From Microcoleaceae cyanobacterium MO_207.B10 (lineage in GTDB: Bacteria; Cyanobacteriota; Cyanobacteriia; Cyanobacteriales; Microcoleaceae), in contig JASJEE010000012.1 in assembly GCA_030064835.1 (NCBI GenBank), positions 1 to 35,627 of the forward strand: a DNA stretch of 35,627 bases, given 5' to 3'. Shown piece by piece: positions 1-6,475 of this stretch. Made by a program: the position numbers and the translations under genes. The notes under the pieces were generated by a model. That model ran no database searches. It worked only from the letters and a program-made list of their open reading frames with translations, and had not been told where the DNA came from. Numbering within the stretch: position 1 is the stretch's first letter; every line of letters starts with the position of its first letter.

Positions 1-207
1 ACTTTTTGTGTATTAACGAAAATATGCCTTTTCAAGGATTGAAGGTTCTATCAACCAATCTCTAAAAGCTAGTAAAATTCTCACTTGATTCTAGAATGAA
101 ATAGCCCTGATAAATATCTGATTAAAATTTATTCCATAACTACAACCTACTACTTAAAGCCTATAAATTTATTTGTAGCAAAATTTTAAAATTTGGTATG
201 ACTAACC

Positions 208-834
208 ATGGATTACGAACATCTAAAAACAGCCATAAGTTTATTAACCGCAGCCACCCAAGAATTACAAAATATTGTTAATACAATTCCCGAAAATCAA
301 GCAAAAAATCAAACAGTTGAAGCAACCAAAGCCACGCTCAAAAAAGCAATATCTGAAATATCCGCCTCTGTAAATCCTCCCCAGACAAATCATATTTCTG
401 ATGAACTTTTAGAAAAAGCAAAAAACCTCGGTATTCCCTTAGATGATATAGAAGTTATAGTCGCTATTTCAGAACATCATCCTAGTCAAATAGCAGGTGT
501 ATTAGCAGAAATTGATAATCGAGCAGAAAATATTAGACGTAGACGAGAATATTTTCTTTTAAGACTACCAGAAATGCTTGTAGAGAAATTAGGTTCTAGA
601 TTACCAGTTGTGAAAGCTAGTGATATGAACTGGCCCCAAGAACCAATTTCTAAAGAATATCGAGAGGCAATTAAAGCTAAATATAAAATTGATAAACTGA
701 TGAAAAATCGACCTTATTTTAGAGCATCTATTTTTGACAAAATCAAAGAAGCTGAAGCAAATTTATCAATCTCTCAAAATCAAATCAAAGAATCTGAGAA
801 AGAATCTGACTTAGATGAAGAAATACCATTTTAA
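208..834 (+). CDS. Hypothetical protein with SSB-like acidic C-terminal tail
   Basis: I do not recognise the family. The 208-residue protein is rich in Lys, Glu and Ile, has no signal peptide or membrane segment, and is probably largely helical. Residues 1-55 look like a helical or coiled-coil segment. A compact central part (about 63-150) contains the basic stretch NIRRRREYF. The last 30 residues are charged and probably disordered. The protein ends ESDLDEEIPF, which closely resembles the conserved tip of bacterial single-stranded DNA-binding protein (acidic run, then Ile-Pro-Phe). That tip recruits repair and replication proteins. The rest does not look like an OB-fold SSB, so a role in DNA metabolism is only inferred. 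The ATG at 208 has no clear ribosome site. It is followed by a strong hairpin and a dead transposase on the other strand. Confidence 0.7.
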   Translation: MDYEHLKTAISLLTAATQELQNIVNTIPENQAKNQTVEATKATLKKAISEISASVNPPQTNHISDELLEKAKNLGIPLDDIEVIVAISEHHPSQIAGVLAEIDNRAENIRRRREYFLLRLPEMLVEKLGSRLPVVKASDMNWPQEPISKEYREAIKAKYKIDKLMKNRPYFRASIFDKIKEAEANLSISQNQIKESEKESDLDEEIPF

Positions 835-893
835 TACAGGGGGATGACATCACCTCTGTCAAAACTGAGGTCTGGTTTTCTCTAGCTGAAGAA

Positions 894-924
894 TCCCGCG
901 CTGTCTCGTAGAGCAGCGTCGGGA
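894..924. repeat. Long imperfect hairpin (palindromic repeat)
   Basis: TCCCGCGCTG (894-903) pairs with CAGCG-T-CGGGA (914-924) with one bulged T, and the loop adds a CTC/GAG pair. It lies 60 bp past the stop of the gene ending at 834. No T run follows, so it looks more like a dispersed palindromic repeat than a terminator. Confidence 0.6.
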
Positions 925-946
925 GTCGAGAGTCGAGAGTCGGGAG
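923..946. repeat. Heptamer tandem repeat (GAGTCGA)
   Basis: Three and a half units of GAGTCGA/GAGTCGG in perfect 7-bp phase. It directly abuts the hairpin at 894-924. It belongs to the class of short tandemly repeated sequences known from cyanobacteria. Confidence 0.75.
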
Positions 947-959
947 TATATCAATCTGA

Positions 960-1412
960 TTATACTGATGTAGTTTGACGGTCTGAACTACATCTTTTCA
1001 TATATTCCCAACCTCGTTGAGGAGACACGCGATCGCGTCCAATTTTTCTGGCAATCCATTCAGCTACTTTTGGCCCAGTCCATACTTCTTGGTCTTTGGG
1101 AGGACTTTTCAGAGCTATCCGTAACTGTTCTTGTTGTTCTGGAGTAAGTAAAGCATGAGATGGGTAAAACTTGCGCGTTTTTCGTCGGTTCAAAACTCCA
1201 GCAGGTCCTTGTTTATTGTAGGTCTTCACTATGTCTTTGGCGTAATCATAGTTAAAACCCAAGGCTTTAGCAGCTTCTTTAACCGTCCATTTCTGAGACA
1301 CTAACCATAACAAGTGCCAGCGCCTAGATTCTACTTTATCCTTGATATTTAGATACTGCTGCTTAATTTCTTCGGTGGTGAGGTGGTGTTTTAGATCAAC
1401 TTTTTTAGGCAT
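960..1412 (-). pseudogene. IS630-family transposase, N-terminal part only
   Basis: The 150-residue product matches the N-terminal half of IS630-type transposases. It has a helix-turn-helix around residues 40-70 (WTVKEAAKALGFNYDYAKDI), the linker RRKTRKFYP, then a winged-helix segment ending QRGWEYMKR at about 139. Full-length members run to about 340 residues, with a DDE catalytic domain. Here the homology stops after MKR and ten unrelated residues lead to the stop. Nothing resembling the DDE domain lies in the 125 bp before the next gene. Some IS630 elements split into two frames, but no second frame is present. I read it as a truncated, inactive remnant. Confidence 0.8.
967..994. repeat. 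Perfect 9-bp inverted repeat at transposase truncation point
   Basis: GATGTAGTT (967-975) and AACTACATC (986-994) form a perfect stem with a 10-nt loop. It lies exactly where the transposase homology ends and contributes its last, non-homologous codons. It may be the end of a different small element, or the truncation scar. Confidence 0.55.
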
Positions 1413-2331
1413 ATTTACTCTAATTCTTTCAGGGAGTACAAAAAGTTCAATGTCAAATCCTCGGAAGCGATCGCCTCAACAGACTATGAGTCTCTCGCGG
1501 AACGGTGCAAATGCACTATCGCTTTTCCAGAAATTCTGAGAAGTAACTCACCCTGATAAAATTTTGATAAACCTAAATATTTTTTTCTATGCTATAATCT
1601 TAAGTTTATCAACTAGTATTGTTTATGCTTTATTTGTCTTAAGTATATCTAGTATAACAGTTTTTAACATCCAGGTAAATACATAAACTTTATATAGCAA
1701 CTAGTAATTTAGTAATCACAGAGCTACTTTTTTTCTTTCCTTTATCCTTATCCTGCTTGAGTTTCAATGTAGTAACTGAACCTAACGGATGTTGAAAAAC
1801 CCTAGCTAATTCTTTCAGTTTATTTAGATCACCTTTACAAACTCTTTAATTTTATTATTAAATTTTACATAATCTTTACAAAAACAAACTTAACTGCTCT
1901 TAAAAAGCTATCTTTAAAACTAAATACATGATTTTTATTTTTTGTCAAGTCATAATACCATTTTGAAAAAAGAATGTGATGCTTGAGAAAACTTCAACTA
2001 TTAACTAATTAATCAAGTTTTTCCACTTTATCCCTTTGATAACTAGCCTTTTTCTTTGTTTTTCCTATTATTTCACCACACCCCAAACCCCACACCCCAA
2101 ACCTCACACCCCAAACCCTACACCCACGATTGATAATACTTGTAGGAAACATTTATCAATTTGGTATAAAGTTTGTATAGTAATCATATCAAATCCGGAT
2201 AATTACTATATCCAAGTCAGCAGGTTTGCGCAGCATTCAGTAAGGAAAACAATCTCAAGGGGGTACAAGATTGCTTCCTATCGTCGCAATGACAATTTTG
2301 CACAAAATTTAGATGTGTCAATCCACTAGGA
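1413..2331. other. Gene-free, AT-rich intergenic region
   Basis: About 920 bp with no convincing gene. The first part (to about 1540) is the upstream flank of the transposase remnant and carries one HIP1 octamer near 1467. The middle is plain AT-rich DNA. The right part holds a dispersed repeat with a GC-rich tandem core (2045-2170). It also has a degraded repeat near 2250-2300, where CAATCT/AGATTG pair around a G-rich loop and a CGCAATGACA motif follows. No tRNA cloverleaf or terminator was seen. Confidence 0.6.
2045..2172 (+). repeat. Dispersed repeat, copy 1, with 14-bp tandem core
   Basis: The left arm contains GTTTTTCC-ATTATTT and the right arm contains GATTGATAA, then CATTTATC and TTGGTAT. 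Between the arms lie three and a half copies of the 14-mer CACACCCCAAACCC (2077-2125). A second copy lies on the opposite strand at about 26688-26800, with the same arms but a different, shorter core. A frame open across both copies gives similar peptides, but I treat it as non-coding. Confidence 0.7.
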
Positions 2332-3840
2332 TTATGAACAAACATCAGGAGGACACAAACCAGCAAATTCCAAAGTAGTAACTTCCAGTGTATCTAACTC
2401 AATTCTTCGGATCGCATGATTATTAGTATCAGCAATAAACAAATGTTGCGCGATCGCACTTAATCCCGACGGTTCAAAAAAGCGACAATGAATACCTCGT
2501 CCATCCTGATGGCCAGGAGTACCATCACCCAACATAGTACGACATAAACCCGCGTGATATTCCACCCGCTTAATCTTATGATTATAAGTATCAGCAACCC
2601 AGACATAGTTTTGGGTATACTCTATACCTAAACAATGCTGCAATAAAACCTGTGCCCCTCCACCATCTTTATCTCCAAAACCAAATAATTCCCCACTACC
2701 ACAGACAGTACGTACTTTCGGGTGTTCATTAACGCCTACAGCCCGAATTGAACTCACCTCGCTATCAGCAACAAATAACTCATTGCCATCTGTACTAATA
2801 CCACTAGGTTGAGCAAAAGCAGATTCAACTAGAGAGCCATCTATACAAGCTTCCGCACCACTACCCGCATAAGTGCCAATAATTCCCGTCTCAAGCTGCA
2901 ACTGCCAAATTTGATGGGAACCTGCCATAGCAATAAAAAGGCGATCGCCTACCATCTCCACATCCCACGGAGAATTCAGTTTTGTTTCCCTCGCAACTCC
3001 GCTATGGGGAGCAATTTGATGACTTTTTTCTCCTGTTCCGGCAATAGTTTCCACCTGCTGAGTATTAAAATCTATCTTGCGTAGAGCATGATTTTCTCTA
3101 TCAGCAACATATAAAACTTGATGTTTCTCATCAAAAGTCATACCTTGAGGATCGAAAAATTGAGCTTCAGAAAATGAACCGTCAGTTAATCCTGCTTTCC
3201 CACTACCAATAACGTGCAAAACATCACCCTCAAGAGTGCTAACAACAATACGATGATGTCCGGAGTCAGCAATAAATAATTGATTAGTATTACTATCAGC
3301 AAGAACTTTACCAGGAAAAGCTAAAGGAGTAACTGAAGGTTGCTTTTGTTTTTCCAGAATTAAACTAACTTCCCTAAAATTGATAGTACCTTTGTTTTGA
3401 TGTTCAGAAATCAACTTACCAATAATTTCATCTAAAGCATCACGCTTTCCTTCTCCAGAAACAGTCCCAACTACATACCCTTCTGGATCGATAATCTTGA
3501 AAGTAGGCCATGCACGTACAGCATATTGTTGCCAAACTCTAGAGCCACTGTCTACTAAAACAGGATGTTCAACATTATAGCGGAGGATAGCTTGGCGGAT
3601 ATTTTCGGCATCTTTTTCATGCTCGAACTTGGCCGAGTGGACACCAATAACCGTCAGGGTATCTGGGTATTTTTGTTCTAAGTATTTGAGGTCTGGTAGA
3701 ACGTGCAGGCAATTTATGCAGCAGTAAGTCCAGAAGTCCAAGATGACAACTCGTCCTTTCAGAGATGCCAGGGATAGGGGTTTATCTGTATTTAGCCAAG
3801 GGTAGTTTCTGGGTAGTTCAGGTGCTCTTACGCGGGCCAT
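2332..3840 (-). CDS. Thioredoxin-like / NHL-repeat protein (NHLRC2-like)
   Basis: The 502-residue protein has two parts. Residues 1-150 are a thioredoxin/TlpA-like fold: the strand VVILDFWTYCCINC carries the redox motif C41-I-N-C44, and the cis-proline strand reads RAWPTFKIID. Residues of about 165-500 are NHL-type beta-propeller repeats, seen as recurring units such as LFIADSGHHRIV, LYVADRENHALRKI and LFIADTNNHAIRRIE. This order (thioredoxin then NHL) is that of the NHLRC2 family found in bacteria and animals. There is no signal peptide, so it is probably cytosolic. The substrate is unknown; a thiol-redox role with a propeller for partner binding is inferred. The length looks complete, and it starts at an ATG about 350 bp from the nearest upstream remnant gene. 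Confidence 0.88.
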   Translation of the reverse strand: MARVRAPELPRNYPWLNTDKPLSLASLKGRVVILDFWTYCCINCLHVLPDLKYLEQKYPDTLTVIGVHSAKFEHEKDAENIRQAILRYNVEHPVLVDSGSRVWQQYAVRAWPTFKIIDPEGYVVGTVSGEGKRDALDEIIGKLISEHQNKGTINFREVSLILEKQKQPSVTPLAFPGKVLADSNTNQLFIADSGHHRIVVSTLEGDVLHVIGSGKAGLTDGSFSEAQFFDPQGMTFDEKHQVLYVADRENHALRKIDFNTQQVETIAGTGEKSHQIAPHSGVARETKLNSPWDVEMVGDRLFIAMAGSHQIWQLQLETGIIGTYAGSGAEACIDGSLVESAFAQPSGISTDGNELFVADSEVSSIRAVGVNEHPKVRTVCGSGELFGFGDKDGGGAQVLLQHCLGIEYTQNYVWVADTYNHKIKRVEYHAGLCRTMLGDGTPGHQDGRGIHCRFFEPSGLSAIAQHLFIADTNNHAIRRIELDTLEVTTLEFAGLCPPDVCS

Positions 3841-4062
3841 AAAAGTTAGCTATGTTGATATTATGGTATTTCTTTAAATTTAGCGAAGTCTGCGGCAATG
3901 AGCAAAGTAGGCCATTTTTAATGAGTTTGGCTCGGAGGGTTGTCAACAATTATGGCCTTATTTTCAGGTAATACCAAATTCAAAAAAGCCATGCCCTTGC
4001 TTATGTGGCAGGGGGGTATTAGAGTAAAATTCGGAAACCGTTCTACTAAACTTACCCAAACT
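3841..4062. other. Intergenic region upstream of the thioredoxin/NHL gene
   Basis: This should hold the promoter of the minus-strand gene that starts at 3840. I see no clear promoter. It contains the short motif TAATACCAAATTCAAAAAA near 3970, which recurs almost unchanged near 18875. To the right it runs into the decayed TnpB tail. Confidence 0.4.
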
Positions 4063-4275
4063 TACCCATACACGATTGCATAAGCTTTGGAGTTAGCTTC
4101 CTGTTTTGCTGACGCAATGCTGCGCAAACACTGAAGACCACTGACTATTGTCTGTAACTTATCTTCAAGAGCAGGCTTAAAATCGCTTGGAATTCAAGCT
4201 ACTGATACACATAGTTTTTCAAGTTGACAGCAGCATTAAAATCTCTGTCAGCTTCAAAACCCTTCGGATCGGAAT
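4063..4275 (-). pseudogene. TnpB (IS200/IS605 OrfB) C-terminal remnant
   Basis: Minus-strand translation from about 4275 gives GFEADRDFNAAVNLKNY and a stop near 4202. This is the conserved C-terminal block of TnpB/OrfB RNA-guided nucleases (the RuvC-III DRDxNA motif). After a frame shift, the same strand continues with a segment ending SAKQEANS and a stop near 4063, typical of the OrfB C terminus. The upstream domains, the RuvC-I/II motifs and most of the zinc-ribbon are gone. This is a decayed tail, not a working nuclease. It lies 13 bp from a 63-bp inverted-repeat element. Confidence 0.75.
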
Positions 4276-4287
4276 ATTTACTAAAAT

Positions 4288-4350
4288 GGTGCGTTACGAC
4301 GGATGGGTGAATCCCCTTCATCATCTGAATTTAAGCCGTAAGTACGCACC
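4288..4350. mobile_element. 63-bp MITE-like element (GGTGCG ends), copy 1
   Basis: It begins GGTGCGTTACG and ends TACGCACC, giving imperfect terminal inverted repeats over 63 bp. An element of the same length with related ends (GGTGTGTTA and GGGCACC) lies at 6232-6294. Short inverted repeats with GGTGCGTTA ends are common in cyanobacterial intergenic DNA. It carries no gene. Confidence 0.5.
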
Positions 4351-4372
4351 CTACAATTTGGCTACAATTTTG

Positions 4373-4419
4373 CTAAAACCTAAAACCTAAAACCTAGCAC
4401 CTAAGACCTAACACCTAAT
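4373..4419. repeat. Heptamer array CTANNAC, providing the stop of the protease gene
   Basis: Nearly seven units in perfect 7-bp phase: CTAAAAC three times, then CTAGCAC, CTAAGAC, CTAACAC and CTAAT. On the minus strand each unit carries TAG, so all three frames are closed within three units. The protease gene reads into it and stops at 4401-4403. Confidence 0.85.
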
Positions 4420-6053
4420 GAGTTTCGTTTACGCTTGAGTAAACAAAATCCTCCCAATGTACTAGCAAATAATCCTAATATTGTCCCAGGTTCTGGTACA
4501 GAAGAAAGCTTAACATTATCAATTAAAACCCCAGACAAAATACCAGGGAATTCTGCATCTATAACTCCTAATCCTAGAGTATAAGTTCCAGTCTCAGGAA
4601 TTACATAAGAAAAACTTTGATATTCTGTTTCTTCAACAAATATCGTTGCAGAATCAACAAATGGAGAAAAAGTATCAGCTAATATATCTAAACCTGAAAT
4701 AGACACAAAATAAAAGTCATTGTAAATTTCATCAGGTGTAAATTCATCAGTTAAAAAGTTAAAGTCAAATGTTAGAGTATCTCCTGCTTTTGCCTGAAAA
4801 GTTTGTTTGATAGCAGAACCTTGAGCTGGGAAACTACCTGTTGGTGATAAATCTACCAAACTGTATAAAGGTAAACCTAAGAAATCTTCTATTTGATAAT
4901 CAGAAACAGCAAGTAAATCGTTAAGAATTAGTGCATTAAAATCACCATCTGAAGGCGTTATACCAAAATTACTATTCTGTATCGTACTAGCACCAATTGT
5001 ACTCCAACCAGAAAAACCTTTTTCAAAAGAACCATTCTCAATTCCATATTTAGGTTCTGTGGGTTTTGGTGTAGGTGTAGGTTTAAGTTCTGGGACAAAA
5101 TCACCAACAAATTGACCACCTAGTTGTTCTATAAACTCCCGATATTCTGTAACACCAGTAAACCAAGAGATATCACCAAATTGACTGGTGTCAGTAGAAC
5201 CACCTGAAAGAACTCCAGCAATTAATAACTCACCATCTACTTCTACCATCAGTGGACTACCACTATCTCTAGGAGCAGTAGTTCCTTCATTGTCAAGGGG
5301 TACATTACTACTACCAAAACTAGACAAAGTATTATTTTCAGGGGTTCCATCGTCAAAGTCAAGGTTGAAAATATTTGACCCAAAAGTAACATTAAAAGCT
5401 GGATCAAAACCACCATCAAGTAGATCGATAATATTCTCAGCACCCCAGCGCAAACCATCAGCAGTAAACTCATGTCCAATACTACCTAAACCATTATTAC
5501 CGAAACCAACCACAGTTGCATTAGTTCCAATGAGAGACTTGGGGTTGTTACCAAATAACTTTAAACGAGTAATTGATTCTGGAGCAGCTTCGGCAAGTTC
5601 AAGTATAGCAATGTCTGTACCATCAAGTAGACTGAAAGTATCATCAACTGCAAAGATATTATTTACTAAAATATTTGCTAAGGTGCTGTTTTCTGGATCG
5701 TCACCGCCAAATAGAATTGTCCAGTCTTCAGCAAAACTATCTTGTATACAGTGTTGAGCAGTAAGTAAATATAAATCTGCAATTAGTGAACCACTACAAA
5801 TACTTTCATCACTATCCAGAAAGAACATCTCAGCGACTGATGTAAAAGGGGCACCTAGTACCTTAGCAGTATCAGCTCCAGCAGTATCATTAATTATGAT
5901 ACCTCGTACCGATGATTGGAAACTCTGACTTGCTGCTAAACCAAGTAGACAAGGAACTGCTAATTTGCTAAGACTAATTGTTGTTATAGGTTTGATTATA
6001 GAATCATTAAATATTTTTACCAATTTCACATTATTCATCAAAGATAGACGCAT
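4401..6053 (-). CDS. Secreted trypsin-like serine protease with PEP-CTERM anchor
   Basis: The 550-residue protein has an N-terminal signal-like hydrophobic segment (about 27-43). An S1 (trypsin) domain covers about 65-315: the histidine is H101 in LLTAQHC, the aspartate is D147 in DGTDIAIL, and the serine is S264 in PRDSGSPL. The usual GDSGGP is changed to RDSGSP. C86 and C102 could form the standard disulphide. A Pro/Thr linker (PTPTPKPTEP) follows, then a beta-rich module starting NGSFEKGFSGW. Last comes a PEP-CTERM signal: VPEPG, a hydrophobic helix and KRKR. That signal predicts processing by an exosortase and export to the outer surface. The last residues (SLGVRS) and the stop come from a heptamer repeat array. 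Start is the ATG at 6053; the Met at residue 6 is an alternative. Confidence 0.88.
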   Translation of the reverse strand: MRLSLMNNVKLVKIFNDSIIKPITTISLSKLAVPCLLGLAASQSFQSSVRGIIINDTAGADTAKVLGAPFTSVAEMFFLDSDESICSGSLIADLYLLTAQHCIQDSFAEDWTILFGGDDPENSTLANILVNNIFAVDDTFSLLDGTDIAILELAEAAPESITRLKLFGNNPKSLIGTNATVVGFGNNGLGSIGHEFTADGLRWGAENIIDLLDGGFDPAFNVTFGSNIFNLDFDDGTPENNTLSSFGSSNVPLDNEGTTAPRDSGSPLMVEVDGELLIAGVLSGGSTDTSQFGDISWFTGVTEYREFIEQLGGQFVGDFVPELKPTPTPKPTEPKYGIENGSFEKGFSGWSTIGASTIQNSNFGITPSDGDFNALILNDLLAVSDYQIEDFLGLPLYSLVDLSPTGSFPAQGSAIKQTFQAKAGDTLTFDFNFLTDEFTPDEIYNDFYFVSISGLDILADTFSPFVDSATIFVEETEYQSFSYVIPETGTYTLGLGVIDAEFPGILSGVLIDNVKLSSVPEPGTILGLFASTLGGFCLLKRKRNSLGVRS

Positions 6054-6144
6054 AACTAATGTCCCTAAGTTTTGGAATTTTTATCAATATTAATTATAAT
6101 ACTTATATCAAGCACACCTGAAATGAAATGGTGCATTAGAAAAT

Positions 6145-6176
6145 GGGGAGATGGGGAGATGGGGAGATGGGGAGAT
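6145..6176. repeat. Octamer tandem repeat, four perfect units
   Basis: GGGGAGAT is repeated four times without change. Purine-rich arrays of this kind are prone to slippage, so copy number probably varies between strains. Confidence 0.9.
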
Positions 6177-6207
6177 GCGGTGTCAGTTATACAAAAAAAG
6201 CTGCACT

Positions 6208-6229
6208 ATTTTAGCTGTGTCGGTCCAGT
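6208..6229 (+). mobile_element. Partial end of the 109-bp MITE family
   Basis: ATTTTAGCTGTGTCGGTCCA is shared, with one mismatch, with the right end of the inverted-repeat element at 30441-30549. The left part of that element is missing here. A looser match (GTGTCGGTCTACTA) follows at 6304-6317, on the far side of the 63-bp element. Confidence 0.5.
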
Positions 6230-6231
6230 AG

Positions 6232-6294
6232 GGTGTGTTAGACGGCTACAATCTTTACTATGACTATAAATTTAACAATCCGTCGCAGGGCACC
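6232..6294. mobile_element. 63-bp MITE-like element, copy 2
   Basis: GGTGTGTTAGACGG at the left and CCGTCGCAGGGCACC at the right form imperfect inverted ends. The length equals that of copy 1 at 4288-4350, and both carry an AATTTAA motif near the right arm. It sits between two partial ends of another element family, suggesting insertion into it. Confidence 0.5.
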
Positions 6295-6359
6295 AAATTA
6301 GTTGTGTCGGTCTACTACATTTTTGCTGATATATCCTATAAAATCTTTGATATTTACAA

Positions 6360-6392
6360 AATAAAAACCCAGTTTATTTCTAAACCTGGGCT
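6360..6392 (-). terminator. Rho-independent terminator of the lipoprotein gene
   Basis: On the minus strand CCCAGGTTTA pairs with TAAACTGGG (one bulge) and is followed by TTTTTATTTT. It lies about 85 bp past the stop of the gene ending at 6476, in the right direction for it. Confidence 0.75.
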
Positions 6393-6475
6393 TTCATCTA
6401 AATTATTTTTTATTAGAGGATAATCACTAGAGAAATTAGTACATTTTCAGACTCAATTGATTCAGTAAATATTTG

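Larger units (their letters stand above)
6054..6475. other. Intergenic region packed with repeats
   Basis: About 420 bp between two minus-strand genes. From left to right it holds the upstream flank of the protease gene, an octamer tandem array, a partial MITE end, a 63-bp MITE-like element, a second partial end and a terminator hairpin (annotated separately). Open frames here run through repeats and are not credible genes. Confidence 0.6.

Noticed and set aside
2036-2329. 97-residue plus-strand frame
   Set aside because: It is made of the dispersed repeat and its 14-bp tandem core. It is kept as a repeat; the parallel frame in the second copy is noted as a finding only.
4187-4390. 67-residue plus-strand open frame
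   Set aside because: It is antisense to the TnpB remnant and continues through the 63-bp element into the heptamer array.
5188-5757. Long plus-strand frame inside the protease gene
   Set aside because: It is antisense to a well-supported S1 protease domain and has no homology of its own.
6072-6423. Two overlapping short plus-strand open frames
   Set aside because: They run through the octamer array, MITE fragments and a terminator. Composition follows the repeats, and no family is recognised.
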